Shown: positions 1-6,980, counted from the first letter of the stretch. The stretch is DNA of 37,359 nucleotides from a virus (IMGVR_UViG_3300021440_000071:1-37359); one strand, 5' to 3'. Notes: generated by a model from the letters alone, not told the origin. Numbers and translations: made by a program.

Positions 1-332
1 AGATTGTATAATTTCTTTTGTGTATTATCAATTCTCTTCTTTTGAACATATTTATCTAAACGTTCTTCATCTGTCAATTGAGAATTAAGAATAATGTTTA
101 ATTTATGGTAAACCTCATCATTTATAGACGGTTTTTGTATTACGAACTCACCAACTATTGAAAGCTGATTTAGTATATCTTCAGTAAAAGATAATTTAGC
201 TTGTCTATAATAAACCCATCTAAGATAATTTTTATCAACCTCTAAAATAGTTCCTACTTTCTGACCTGCATATTTGCCTGTCTCTAAAATAGACTTAACT
301 GTCAATGTGCGAAGTAATAAGTTCCCTGCCAT
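1..332 (-). CDS. ExoX C-terminal-like domain protein, N-terminal part (gene continues at 37359-37104)
   Basis: Starts at ATG 332 and runs off base 1; the same frame resumes at the other end of the window, so this is one gene cut by linearising a circle. Residues ~18-40 read GKYAGQKVGTILEVDKNYLRWV, close to the pattern of the small domain found at the C-terminus of exodeoxyribonuclease X-type proteins (GKYkG.t..e....YL.W). Here it stands without the exonuclease domain. The C-terminal half is charged and probably helical (DEERLDKYVQKKRID). It sits just before the SSB-like gene, which suggests a DNA-metabolism role. The domain call is from memory; the function is inferred. Confidence 0.72.
   Translation of the reverse strand, partial: MAGNLLLRTLTVKSILETGKYAGQKVGTILEVDKNYLRWVYYRQAKLSFTEDILNQLSIVGEFVIQKPSINDEVYHKLNIILNSQLTDEERLDKYVQKKRIDNTQKKLYN
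22..147. repeat. Terminal repeat of the contig, left copy
   Basis: These 126 bases are identical to 37234-37359 in the same orientation. The repeat lies inside one gene and joins its two halves in frame, so it is the overlap of a circular (or circularly permuted) genome, not a mobile repeat. The preceding 21 bases (1-21) match 37213-37233 at only 16 of 21 positions. Confidence 0.95.
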
Positions 333-334
333 AA

Positions 335-586
335 TTAAAAAAGATTTACTTTATTTTCTTCAATTCTTTTTTTCAATGAGTCATAACCTTCCAAACATTG
401 AAAATAATCTACTCCATCAGATACTTCTGTAAATTTTGGATGTTGAATGATAGATGAAACGCTATAAATAGTAGCTATTCTTGTTTCATGTTCTTCCATA
501 GGTCTATGCATACCTAAGTCTTTTGCTTTTTCGCATTCTTCATCATGTAAATAAAATTCGATTTCAAGTCCTTTTAGTTCAATCAT
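335..586 (-). CDS. Hypothetical protein, 83 aa
   Basis: Acidic small protein with no family I recognise; no membrane segment or cysteine cluster. It starts at ATG 586 and ends 2 bases before the start of the ExoX-like gene, so the two are almost certainly co-transcribed. It follows the DnaA domain IV-like gene. The tight packing supports it being real. Confidence 0.7.
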   Translation of the reverse strand: MIELKGLEIEFYLHDEECEKAKDLGMHRPMEEHETRIATIYSVSSIIQHPKFTEVSDGVDYFQCLEGYDSLKKRIEENKVNLF

Positions 587-597
587 TTTGTTTGTTT

Positions 598-957
598 TTA
601 ATTATTATGCACCGCTCCGCAATAGCGGCAGATGTACGTTTTAGTTTTAGGTGTTAAAATTAGCCCGTATTCGGGGTATTTTTCGACTATCTTTTCAATT
701 AGGTCGCTTACTACCACATAGCCAGTATCAATCAACATACGGCATCTTTCATTCGATGCCATTACGGTCGTATGATCTCGGTCGTTTAAGTACTTCCCTA
801 TTTCGGTCAATGTGTGTCGATGGTATTTTATAGCGATGTAAAAAAACAAATGTCGAACCATACAAATGTACTCGAATCTTCTTTTAGATTTTAGTTGTTC
901 GACGCTTATTTCAGCTACTTCGCAAATGTTGGTTGCGAGGGTTGGGAGTGGTGTCAT
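598..957 (-). CDS. Stand-alone DnaA domain IV-like DNA-binding protein with C-terminal CxxC
   Basis: Residues ~28-75 match the DNA-binding domain IV of the bacterial initiator DnaA: a helix-turn-helix region, then TLTEIGKYLNDRDHTTVM, where DnaA has L.EIG..FG.RDHTTV. The His and Thr residues of this signature contact the DnaA box in DnaA. The AAA+ ATPase and N-terminal domains are absent, so it cannot initiate alone as DnaA does. The C-terminus carries CRYCGAVH, a possible half zinc site. Likely roles are binding the phage origin or host DnaA boxes, recruiting or competing with host DnaA, or acting as a transcription factor. The domain call is strong; the role is inferred. Confidence 0.85.
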   Translation of the reverse strand: MTPLPTLATNICEVAEISVEQLKSKRRFEYICMVRHLFFYIAIKYHRHTLTEIGKYLNDRDHTTVMASNERCRMLIDTGYVVVSDLIEKIVEKYPEYGLILTPKTKTYICRYCGAVHNN

Positions 958-959
958 GG

Positions 960-1184
960 TTAAAAAGGTATTTGTTGTTTAGTAATTTTTTGTAAATGAG
1001 TTCTAAGATAAGTCAATGAATAGAATTTGCCTCTGATGCAATAACCGATACTCCCACCGTTTACAATTTTCCTAACTTCAATACACCTATGTGTATTTAT
1101 CAACTTTTTACACTTTGTAAACTGATATTCATTAGCAAAGTCAATATGCCAAATTAAATCATAGTTCTTTGATATTGTTATCAT
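960..1184 (-). CDS. Hypothetical protein, 74 aa
   Basis: No recognised family. Basic, with three cysteines and a pattern of short beta-like segments (IGYCIRGKFYSLTYLRTHL). Its stop lies 2 bases before the ATG of the DnaA domain IV-like gene, so the two are probably one transcript. It follows the methyltransferase gene. Confidence 0.65.
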   Translation of the reverse strand: MITISKNYDLIWHIDFANEYQFTKCKKLINTHRCIEVRKIVNGGSIGYCIRGKFYSLTYLRTHLQKITKQQIPF

Positions 1185-1228
1185 TATTGTTTAGTTATTG
1201 TGGGCTTATTAAGTAGTTACAGGAAATA

Positions 1229-2164
1229 CTATGGAACTGCATAAAACGACAATATGTGTTCTATCATTGGTAGTGTCCATCCATCTCCTAATAATGATGC
1301 AGTTTGTTGTAAGTTTAGTATATCGCAATAATCATCAGGGAAACCTTGTAATCTGCAAAGTTCAATTTTATTTGCCATTCTCAAATATCCATCTTCGTAA
1401 ATTATTGTATTACCAAACTTTTCTCTATCTCTAATATACTTTTGTGCTTTTTCAGATAGTTTATCTTTGTGTCCAAAAGAATAATACATTCGGTGCATCA
1501 ATGCCTTATGTTTATCTTCTTTTACTTCGCCACTTGTAATAACATATTTAAGCAATATTTTTCTATCCGTTGGGTCAGGAATGTCAGTAACCATATCAAA
1601 TAAATCTTTTCGCATTTTAATATTGCTCCAATAGTATCTATCCCTTTGTTGTGCAACTACTAATTCAGAATTTAATCTTGCTGGGTAAACTCCAAGCAAT
1701 CTACTCATAATCCCTACATCTAATTTACTTGCACTTCCTACATTTTCTTGTAAAAATTTCACATTTGGATTTAAACTTTTGCAATGGTTTAGTATATCAA
1801 TAAAAGCAAAGAATAAACTACTTTTTTCTCCATTCAATCCCTCACGTTTCCCAATACTACTTAAATTTTGGCAAGGGCTTCCACTTCCTATAAAATCAAT
1901 ACTACTCCAATCAATATCCTATTCACGCCATTTAGTAATATCTCCAAGCTGTATCACATCAGGAAAATGATGCTGTTGTAATTTAATAGCATAGGTTTTA
2001 ATTTCACTTGAATAGTAGTTATTTACTTTTATTCCTAAATTATGGAACGCTTGTCGTAAAGTTCCCATACCATTAAAAAGTGAAACCACGTTAATAGACC
2101 GTACTTCCTGTAACACGTGCTTTGCAAAAGCGGGGGTTTCTTCTATATTTTCAACTTTCTGCAT
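1229..2164 (-). pseudogene. DNA (cytosine-5) methyltransferase interrupted by an in-frame TAG
   Basis: A single open frame of 311 codons encodes a C5-cytosine methyltransferase apart from one TAG at 1919-1921 (codon 82). The N-terminal piece has motif I (VVSLFNGMGTLRQAF) and ends GDITKWRE. After the TAG the frame continues DIDWSSIDFIGSGSPCQ, containing the catalytic PCQ of motif IV. Then come ENV (motif VI), VVAQQRDRYYW (motif VIII), LCRLQGFPDDY and LGDGWTLPMIEHIL (IX-X). From memory, relatives read WREWDIDW here, so TAG probably replaces a Trp TGG codon. As written it would give an 81-residue fragment and a fragment lacking motif I. Options are a recent nonsense mutation, a base error, or readthrough. 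The intact frame on both sides argues for a recent or tolerated change. TAG is used as a normal stop elsewhere (for example TerL). Confidence 0.88.
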
Positions 2165-2184
2165 CTAATTATCTTTTGTGGTTA

Positions 2185-2237
2185 ATTCAACATTTGTCCT
2201 TCTAAGCCCCGCCTTCGCAAAGCACCAAACGTTAGGC
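2185..2237 (-). repeat. attC-like site C (3' end of cassette 1)
   Basis: Read on the minus strand it starts GCCTAAC (2237-2231), fitting the integron box RYYYAAC, and ends GTTGAAT (2191-2185), fitting GTTRRRY. The next inner segments, CAAA (2226-2229 on plus) and TTTG (2193-2196), are also complementary, and the centre (2211-2225) can form a small hairpin. The stop codon TAA of the RHH gene lies inside the first box, the usual layout of an integron cassette. At 53 bp it is near the short end of attC sites. The identity is inferred from architecture; no integrase is present in this genome. Confidence 0.5.
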
Positions 2238-2396
2238 GTTATTGCTACCAGTCTTTAACTTTGAAGAATAAGCTTCAATCAGTTTTCTAATTTCAGTTTC
2301 ACAAAAATTCTTGCGGCTGCGACCTTCTCCATTGGACAGCTTATCCAAAAGTTTAACTTCTTTACTATCCAAATGGATTTCTATTCTTACTTTCAT
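2232..2396 (-). CDS. Small ribbon-helix-helix DNA-binding protein (cassette 1)
   Basis: A 54-residue protein starting MKVRIEIHLDSKEVKLLDKL and continuing GRSRKNFCETEIRKLIEAY. This is the ribbon-helix-helix (CopG/Arc type) plan: an N-terminal beta strand (VRIEIHL), helix A, a turn, and helix B. It is a clear paralogue of the gene at 9218-9388, sharing RIEIHL, GRSRKN and the CET.IR motif. Its ATG overlaps the stop of the upstream gene (ATGA), so it is translationally coupled. RHH proteins usually repress their own operon; the 11-bp-phased repeats at 2611-2640 are the likely operator. It may be an antitoxin. Confidence 0.85.
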   Translation of the reverse strand: MKVRIEIHLDSKEVKLLDKLSNGEGRSRKNFCETEIRKLIEAYSSKLKTGSNNA

Positions 2397-2599
2397 ATTT
2401 TTTCGTATTGTTTTTGTTCGTTACGGATAAAAACGGAGCAGATGTGAACCTTGCCTTTATACCCGTACCAATTTTTTGCTTGACTGATTACATTCTCTAT
2501 TGCAGCATCTTTGTTTTCTGCCTTAGTGGTAATAGCTTCTGATTTTAATACCGTGCCATCCTTATTTTTAGTGGCTACATAAATTTTGTACAGTTCCAT
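2393..2599 (-). CDS. Cassette 1 protein of unknown function, 68 aa
   Basis: First gene of a two-gene operon with the RHH gene; the overlap is ATGA. Lysine-rich with an N-terminal beta strand (LYKIYVATKN) and a helix AENKDAAIENVISQAKNWY, which suggests a small alpha/beta fold. No family recognised. By position it may be the partner of the RHH protein (for example a toxin), but the sequence shows no toxin signature. It has its own promoter and lies between two attC-like hairpins. Confidence 0.72.
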   Translation of the reverse strand: MELYKIYVATKNKDGTVLKSEAITTKAENKDAAIENVISQAKNWYGYKGKVHICSVFIRNEQKQYEKI

Positions 2600-2610
2600 A
2601 TTTTATAGAT

Positions 2611-2648
2611 TTACGACAATATTACGACACTTATACGATATATGCAAA
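2611..2648 (-). promoter_or_regulatory. Cassette 1 promoter with 11-bp-phased operator repeats
   Basis: On the minus strand TTTG (2648-2645), a 20-base spacer and TAATATTG (2624-2617) fit the Bacteroidota promoter TTTG-N19..21-TAnnTTTG with one mismatch. Overlapping it on the plus strand are three copies of TACGACA/TACGATA, with the 8-mers starting at 2611, 2622 and 2633, exactly 11 bp apart and so on one face of the helix. One repeat lies on each side of the -7 box. The same arrangement is upstream of the paralogous cassette 2, which supports binding by the encoded RHH proteins. The operator role is inferred. Confidence 0.62.
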
Positions 2649-2671
2649 TTTATTTTACAACCGCAACAACC

Positions 2672-2806
2672 GCCTAACAACCGTATTGCTTCTATTGGGG
2701 TTTGACGAATAAATCCTGTTCTTTTTGTTCACTATTGAACTGCTGGTTAAGGGCTGAACGACATATCCCTGAATATCCCAACAGCAGCAATACGAACCCG
2801 TTACCC
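2672..2806 (-). repeat. attC-like site B (upstream boundary of cassette 1)
   Basis: On the plus strand GCCTAAC (2672-2678) is followed by CGTATTGCT (2682-2690), which pairs perfectly with AGCAATACG (2786-2794). A further TTGGG/CCCAA stem (2695-2699 with 2777-2781) lies inside, and GTTACCC (2800-2806) closes the element. On the minus strand the closing box is GTTAGGC, a fit to GTTRRRY. The stop codon TAG of the preceding gene (2806-2808) overlaps the first box. At 135 bp it is the size of large attC sites such as Vibrio cholerae repeats. No T-run follows, so it is not an ordinary terminator. Confidence 0.55.
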
Positions 2807-3063
2807 TACAACCACCTATACAAATCATCAATGTAAAGGCGTGGTGAGGTGTGGTTAGTTATTGTATTATTTTGTTTCGAGTATCTTAGTTTCGTTTTTT
2901 CTGAAACTGTCCGTGCTTTCTTGAATTGGATTCCGTTTTTATGTGCGAACACTTGTAAAACATTGACCGAACATCCGAACTCATCCGCGAACTCCTTGCA
3001 CGTCTTATCCTTATGTGATTCTAAGATAATCTTTTTGTGAGATTGTGTGAGGATGGGGTGCAT
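2806..3063 (-). CDS. Putative helix-turn-helix protein, 85 aa
   Basis: Residues ~10-50 (KIILESHKDKTCKEFADEFG, then CSVNVLQVFAHKNGI) look like a helix-turn-helix that scans like the phage family 'T..EIA...G.S...V...A...GI'. The C-terminal third is basic and ends RLYIDDLYRWL. It follows the exonuclease gene by 28 bases. Its TAG stop abuts the attC-like hairpin at 2672-2806. A DNA-binding role is likely but the target is unknown. Confidence 0.7.
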   Translation of the reverse strand: MHPILTQSHKKIILESHKDKTCKEFADEFGCSVNVLQVFAHKNGIQFKKARTVSEKTKLRYSKQNNTITNHTSPRLYIDDLYRWL

Positions 3064-3091
3064 GGTTTAAAAATTCGTTGTATTCCATGTT

Positions 3092-3808
3092 TTAGTCTTG
3101 GTTAGGGGTTGTGTAATTCGGCATTGTAAGCGTTTCATAATATTCACGTGCTTTATCAATCTTACTGTAAAGAGTTTGTATTAATGTTTCATCGTATGAG
3201 AATGTGAATACCTTGATTCGGTTATTCGTTGGAATCTCATTGATTAAATCGTTATTACGCTGGATTTGTTGGCATTGTGCTATATAATCTTCATTATCGT
3301 AATTACGTCCGAATTTATACACCAACCGTTCGCACTCATTAATAATCATTTCCTTTGTGTTAGGTACTAGGGCATAAATCAATCGGTACTCTTTAATACC
3401 TTTCAAAGCCATGTAACATTGTGCTTGTACCTTGTAAAGTGTATTCGGTTCAGCTTCAAAGAAAGTGCGTAAACTCCATGAAGTTTTAATGTCCTCAATA
3501 CAATCCGAAAGGATAATATCGGGCGTTCCTATGATGTAGTCATTACTAAATCGTTCACGATTCTTTACGCGAAACTCCCCACCTAATACCGATTGAACTA
3601 ACGCCATTGAATCTTGTTCCATTGATAACCCTTTATCCATGTACTCATTATTAATAAACTCACGATATCCAAACTTTCTTTCTAGCCACATTGATTCAAC
3701 TAAAGTTTTCGCGGTTTCTGAAAGTTTACCTGCTTCTTTATCGGCTTTCAATTTCGGCTCTGTTAAGAGTGTTCCCGCTGATGAGCATCTAAATAGTATT
3801 TTATCCAT
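3092..3808 (-). CDS. PD-(D/E)XK exonuclease (YqaJ / lambda-exonuclease-like)
   Basis: A 238-residue protein of the size of phage recombination exonucleases. Motifs in order: GLSMEQDSMALVQSVLG (residues ~60-76, the conserved Glu of motif I), GTPDIIL (D97) and CIEDIKTSW (D106, K108), giving the D...(D/E)xK metal-binding core, then YKVQAQCYMA, the Q-containing helix typical of the YqaJ/lambda exonuclease group. The start ATG (3808) overlaps the end of the annealing-protein gene (3801) by 8 bases. Such pairs, exonuclease plus single-strand annealing protein, form phage recombination systems: the exonuclease resects double-stranded ends for its partner. Function is well supported by motif and context. 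Confidence 0.85.
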   Translation of the reverse strand: MDKILFRCSSAGTLLTEPKLKADKEAGKLSETAKTLVESMWLERKFGYREFINNEYMDKGLSMEQDSMALVQSVLGGEFRVKNRERFSNDYIIGTPDIILSDCIEDIKTSWSLRTFFEAEPNTLYKVQAQCYMALKGIKEYRLIYALVPNTKEMIINECERLVYKFGRNYDNEDYIAQCQQIQRNNDLINEIPTNNRIKVFTFSYDETLIQTLYSKIDKAREYYETLTMPNYTTPNQD

Positions 3809-4493
3809 TTATTTGCGCCTCCTTCGCTTCGTATTCTTTTTGCAACCCTAATGCTATGGCGGTTGATTTAACACCTTGTAATAGCTTTAAATCGCTGCAT
3901 GATGTAATAAAGTCTAATACTCTTTTACTTTCCTTTTCATCGTTGATTTTATCATAAGAAAGTAACTCTGCATTACCTTCAAAGTTTTGTACATCTTTTC
4001 TGTTTAGATTAGCACCGAATAAAGTACCGAAATGGTCGCATGCATCCTTAATAGCTACACTTTTTGCAATACCTGTCGCCATAGGTACAGCGCCAATATT
4101 TATATTACTAAGGTCTAATTTCAATGCACCCGAACCCGCTGATGTTTGCAAATCCCATGCACCTACTCCATCATGAAACATCATTTCATTAGTTGCAGGA
4201 TTAAGGTAATGAACTCGAACTGTAACTTGTATAGCATTAAATAATTGTTTTACTTCTTTTACTTCTATTTGAAACTTTTTGAAACATGACCTTAAAAGAT
4301 ATTCTACTTTATCAATAGGTAGATATTTATGGTTTTTAATATAAGGGTGTATTTTTATCCATTGAGTTGGAGGCGGTGTAGATAAGATTACATTTAATTG
4401 CTCTAAAGGTATCGCTACGTCTGTAAGTTGTTTGAATAGACTAGTTATAGTAGTCTTGGTAGGTTTATCTATCTTTACGATTTCATTTGACAT
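3801..4493 (-). CDS. Probable Rad52-like single-strand annealing protein
   Basis: A 230-residue protein coupled to the exonuclease gene. It lacks a Walker A motif, so it is not a RecA-like or Sak4 recombinase. The middle has a beta-rich segment (FNAIQVTVRVHYLNPATNEM), then GIAKSVAIKDACDHFGTLFGANLNRKD. This recalls the Rad52/22 family helix in which an 'A.K.A..DA.KR....FG..LG' pattern precedes the end of the core. Family assignment is by pattern memory plus context; an ERF- or RecT-type annealer is the alternative. Confidence 0.72.
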   Translation of the reverse strand: MSNEIVKIDKPTKTTITSLFKQLTDVAIPLEQLNVILSTPPPTQWIKIHPYIKNHKYLPIDKVEYLLRSCFKKFQIEVKEVKQLFNAIQVTVRVHYLNPATNEMMFHDGVGAWDLQTSAGSGALKLDLSNINIGAVPMATGIAKSVAIKDACDHFGTLFGANLNRKDVQNFEGNAELLSYDKINDEKESKRVLDFITSCSDLKLLQGVKSTAIALGLQKEYEAKEAQING

Positions 4494-4564
4494 TTGTGTA
4501 AATTGTTTTTATTGTTGATTAAATGATTCGCGTGTTGACGAATGCGCGACCCTTGTGTAGTAAG

Positions 4565-4969
4565 CTACAAACTATCTTCTAATTCGTTAACTTCGGTTTC
4601 GTTCCAATCTTCTTTCATCTCTTGGTTACGTTCGTCGTTCAATTGCTGAATCTCTTTGGGAGTTGCTGTAAGATGTGCGTCCATTTCGTACATATTAGCA
4701 AGTGAGATATTTTTAGTAATACCTTCGATACATTTTTTTAATTCAGCGTTGTATTCTTCCATTGTGATAAAGGTGTATGAATTTATTAAAAATTCAATAC
4801 TCAATTCTTTTTTACCTAATGAGTAGTTGTCAATATTATCAAAGTTATTTACATCTATTATTTTATCTTCTGAATAGATAGCTATAACCGTGCAAGGTGA
4901 TTGTCTTAAATAGATAGGGAACTGAATCTCTACTGTCTCGTTTACTGTTTTTTTGATTGTGATTTTCAT
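4565..4969 (-). CDS. Hypothetical acidic protein, 134 aa
   Basis: First gene behind the 5.0-kb promoter. I start it at ATG 4969 (MKITIKKTVNETVEIQFPIY); the longer frame from TTG 5005 would begin inside the -7 box and cannot be on the transcript. The N-terminal half is beta-rich and the C-terminal half helical and strongly acidic (ends ETEVNELEDSL). No family recognised. It heads the operon carrying the annealing protein, exonuclease and DnaA-IV genes. A small stem-loop (about 4549-4568) overlaps its stop but lacks a T-run. Confidence 0.7.
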   Translation of the reverse strand: MKITIKKTVNETVEIQFPIYLRQSPCTVIAIYSEDKIIDVNNFDNIDNYSLGKKELSIEFLINSYTFITMEEYNAELKKCIEGITKNISLANMYEMDAHLTATPKEIQQLNDERNQEMKEDWNETEVNELEDSL

Positions 4970-5002
4970 TTTGTAATTGTTTTTAATTGTTAATTGATAG
5001 TG

Positions 5003-5035
5003 CAAATATAATATTAATATTATGATACTACCAAC
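5003..5035 (-). promoter_or_regulatory. Promoter with 16-bp palindromic operator (5.0 kb)
   Basis: Minus strand: GTTG (5035-5032), 21 bases, TATATTTG (5010-5003), a fit to TTTG-N19..21-TAnnTTTG with one -33 mismatch. The spacer holds the perfect palindrome ATAATATTAATATTAT (5008-5023). The same palindrome lies at the same distance from the -7 box of the promoter at 12145-12177, and downstream flanks are also similar. Predicted transcription start is about 4996, leaving a ~27-base leader. Shared operator is inferred. Confidence 0.65.
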
Positions 5036-5084
5036 ATATTAGCAACATTTATTTTTATATATAGTTGTGATACCTTAATAGATT

Positions 5085-5375
5085 CTAACTATAAAGTTTG
5101 TGTTTCTTAAATTCCTCATTAAGTCTATCCATGTACATTCTATGTCCTTTGGCTGTGATTTCTTTTTGTACCTTGAATGATATGGATTCCCAATCTTTCA
5201 GAAGTTCGTAAATGTTTATCCGATTTCCGAAAGTATAGATGTCAACTTTATCTACTTCGTAGTCGTGAATAGATAGTGGCTTTTCAATCTTTGGAGTAAT
5301 ATCGAACGTACATTTGATAGGGTAAAGATTAAAATTAAATTTGAATGATAGTTTTCTTGTTTGTACATTTGTCAT
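5085..5375 (-). CDS. Hypothetical protein, 96 aa
   Basis: Beta-rich N-terminal half (LSFKFNFNLYPIKCTFDITP) followed by a helical, basic C-terminus (EEFKKHKLYS). No family recognised. It starts at ATG 5375 and ends about 50 bases upstream of the 5.0-kb promoter, so it may be the last gene of the transcript that begins near 12.1 kb. Confidence 0.65.
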   Translation of the reverse strand: MTNVQTRKLSFKFNFNLYPIKCTFDITPKIEKPLSIHDYEVDKVDIYTFGNRINIYELLKDWESISFKVQKEITAKGHRMYMDRLNEEFKKHKLYS

Positions 5376-5400
5376 GTAAATCTGTTTTATATTGTTAATG

Positions 5401-5428
5401 AAGGGAGCTTAGGCTCCTTTTGTTTTTT
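5401..5428 (+). terminator. Stem-loop with T-run in the plus direction
   Basis: AAGGGAGC (5401-5408), loop TTAG, GCTCCTTT (5413-5420), then TTTGTTTTTT. It reads as an intrinsic terminator on the plus strand, where no gene precedes it; on the minus strand the hairpin forms but no T-run follows (CTTCATT). It may block antisense transcripts, or act on the minus transcript as a processing or stability hairpin between 5427-5717 and 5085-5375. Confidence 0.5.
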
Positions 5429-5717
5429 AATGTTCGCAGTTATCCGAAAAGTGTTCATCAGTCGCAGGGAATCGTTCCAAATCACCTTTACGCCCTTGTG
5501 CCTCATCAAGTCGAATGAAGCTATTATTTGCTACTTTAGCGGCTACCCATGAGCGGTGAATGTTACGTTTGTTCCAATAGCTTATTAAATCGTCCATAGT
5601 CTTTTCATCTGTCAATAGACGATTATTAATAAAGTCGTTGACGGAATCCATTTGTAATTCAGTTGTACATGAATCAATCCAAGATGATACGATGTGATAA
5701 TGTGTAGAGTGTTTCAT
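5427..5717 (-). CDS. Hypothetical protein, 96 aa
   Basis: Predicted mostly helical, with a His/Cys-containing start (MKHSTHYHIVSSWIDSCTTE) and an Arg/Trp-rich middle (WNKRNIHRSWVAAKVANNSF). I have a weak memory of similar proteins in Bacteroidota phages but cannot name the family. It lies 3 bases after the small membrane-protein ORF and ends just before the stem-loop at 5401-5428. Confidence 0.68.
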   Translation of the reverse strand: MKHSTHYHIVSSWIDSCTTELQMDSVNDFINNRLLTDEKTMDDLISYWNKRNIHRSWVAAKVANNSFIRLDEAQGRKGDLERFPATDEHFSDNCEH

Positions 5718-5720
5718 AGT

Positions 5721-5861
5721 TTAATATTTTTCGTTGTGATTAGTTTCGTCGAATCGTTCCTCTACAGCTGTCATGTAGCCCGAACGATAACCGATGTAAT
5801 TGCTTATAAGTGCCACGACTGATAAGCATAGGAATGCTAAAAATAAATCTGTTGTTTCCAT
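5721..5861 (-). CDS. Small membrane protein, 46 aa
   Basis: ATG 5861 to TAA 5721. Residues ~5-22 (DLFLAFLCLSVVALISNY) form one clear membrane helix; the tail is short, with acidic residues (EERFDETNHNEKY). It fills an otherwise empty gap and is spaced 3 bases from the next gene, which supports translation. Function unknown; phages often use such micro-proteins to alter the host membrane. Confidence 0.6.
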   Translation of the reverse strand: METTDLFLAFLCLSVVALISNYIGYRSGYMTAVEERFDETNHNEKY

Positions 5862-5866
5862 GTTGT

Positions 5867-6139
5867 TTAATTTAATGAAGGTGAATAAATGTTTGTAAAT
5901 GTTTGTGATGTTGTAAATTTGATTCTAAAGATAATTCCGGTCAATGCTTCTTCAATTGCTGTCTCAACTGTTGATCCGTTTGACATTGAGTGATTGAAAA
6001 GATTTAAGTAGTCGTTGATTTCACAATCTGTAATTCCGCATAGATACCCTTCGAGTATTGCCATTGCCTCAATGCGGCTAATCTTTCGCAGCTTTGCGAG
6101 TTCGATTACTTCTTTATGGTTTATGTGGTATGTGTACAT
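5867..6139 (-). CDS. Hypothetical protein, 90 aa
   Basis: Helical N-terminus with an HTH-like stretch (HKEVIELAKLRKISRIEAMA, residues ~8-27), then acidic and cysteine-bearing residues (CGITDCEINDYL). The C-terminus is threonine-rich. No family recognised. It is followed 6 bases later by a small membrane-protein ORF. Confidence 0.66.
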   Translation of the reverse strand: MYTYHINHKEVIELAKLRKISRIEAMAILEGYLCGITDCEINDYLNLFNHSMSNGSTVETAIEEALTGIIFRIKFTTSQTFTNIYSPSLN

Positions 6140-6212
6140 TGTTTAAGATTTTATAAAAGGAAGGCATGCAACAAATCCTACTCTACTACCTACCAACCTT
6201 AGATGAAAACAA

Positions 6213-6344
6213 CTATTTTAGATTCTTTTTTAAGAGTTTTTTTTCGAGTTTTTTAATCTGTTCTTTATCAGCTTCGGAACACCGAATAAAGATACCAATA
6301 ATTTTATTTTTGTACTTAGGTTTCGCTCCTTTTTTATTTTGCAT
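6213..6344 (-). CDS. Small basic protein with RHH-like pattern, 43 aa
   Basis: ATG 6344 to TAG 6213; it overlaps the end of the YopX-like gene by 11 bases. The sequence MQNKKGAKPKYKNKIIGIFI continues RCSEADKEQIKKLEKKLLKK. The short beta strand IIGIFIRCSEAD followed by one helix resembles the N-terminal half of ribbon-helix-helix repressors, but helix B is missing. DNA binding is a guess; coding potential is supported by the composition and overlap. Confidence 0.5.
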   Translation of the reverse strand: MQNKKGAKPKYKNKIIGIFIRCSEADKEQIKKLEKKLLKKNLK

Positions 6345-6675
6345 TGTTATTCTTTTTAGTGTGAATGTTTGAGATGATTTCGCCTATATCATATGAATTA
6401 CCTGTCATTATGCTCATTTGAAGTTCGCACATATCTGATACTACTTCTTCGCCATGTCCTGCATGATAGTAAATATCTCCATCGTAGTATTCTACTCCTT
6501 TTGGAGATGTGTAGCGAAGTTGTCCGACAGTTTCTGGGATGACTATGTATCCATATTGCATAATTATTGTGCTTTTTGTTATTCTATGTAAATCATCTTC
6601 ATCATTTTTATAATAATACCCATACACCCATTCCTCTGTATCGGTTCGTTTTCCTCTAAATTTTATCGTTCTCAT
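6334..6675 (-). CDS. YopX family protein
   Basis: Starts MRTIKFRGKRTDTEEWVYGY and contains VIPETVGQLRYTSPKGVEYYDGDI, the two hallmark stretches of the YopX family (IKFRGKR...W.YG; V.PETVGQ.TG..D..G.....GDI). The family is common in phages and prophages of Firmicutes and Bacteroidota and has no established biochemical role. The 113-residue length is a little short: the usual C-terminal continuation of the family is reduced. It overlaps the upstream gene's stop by 4 bases (ATGA). Confidence 0.88.
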   Translation of the reverse strand: MRTIKFRGKRTDTEEWVYGYYYKNDEDDLHRITKSTIIMQYGYIVIPETVGQLRYTSPKGVEYYDGDIYYHAGHGEEVVSDMCELQMSIMTGNSYDIGEIISNIHTKKNNNAK

Positions 6676-6980
6676 TTGTTATTCTTTTTAAAGTTAATAA
6701 TACCGTTGGTTAATGCCCATAGTGGGGTGAGTTTAGATTGTTGCATTATTCCATTTATGGCTATTGAACCGCCCGATACTTCCACCCTATGCTCCTTCGT
6801 AAACTCCAATACTTCTTCCAAATCAAAGTGTTTTCTTACAAGTTCGTTTTCATCCTCGATAGGGTCTGACGGTAGTTGCTTGATGGCGTTGATGGCGAAG
6901 GAGAGGGCTTCTTTATTTTCTTGTGTTATGTATCCTCGTTCCATAGCTTCTAAAATAGGAATTGCTTTATTTGCGTTCAT
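6672..6980 (-). CDS. Hypothetical protein, 102 aa
   Basis: Helical N-terminus (KAIPILEAMERGYITQENKE, then ALSFAINAIKQLP) of the type seen in small Bacteroidota phage proteins in which a short helical repeat precedes a variable region. The C-terminus, about residues 55-102, is mixed. No function known. The gene is coupled by an ATGA overlap to the YopX-like gene. Confidence 0.68.
   Translation of the reverse strand: MNANKAIPILEAMERGYITQENKEALSFAINAIKQLPSDPIEDENELVRKHFDLEEVLEFTKEHRVEVSGGSIAINGIMQQSKLTPLWALTNGIINFKKNNK

Noticed and set aside
1919-1921. Recoding of TAG to an amino acid across the genome
   Set aside because: TerL, the HTH gene and the lipoprotein gene use TAG as stop at sensible ends, and no suppressor tRNA was found.
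4549-4568. Stem-loop at the end of the 4565-4969 gene as a terminator
   Set aside because: Short stem and no T-run; the operon seems to continue.
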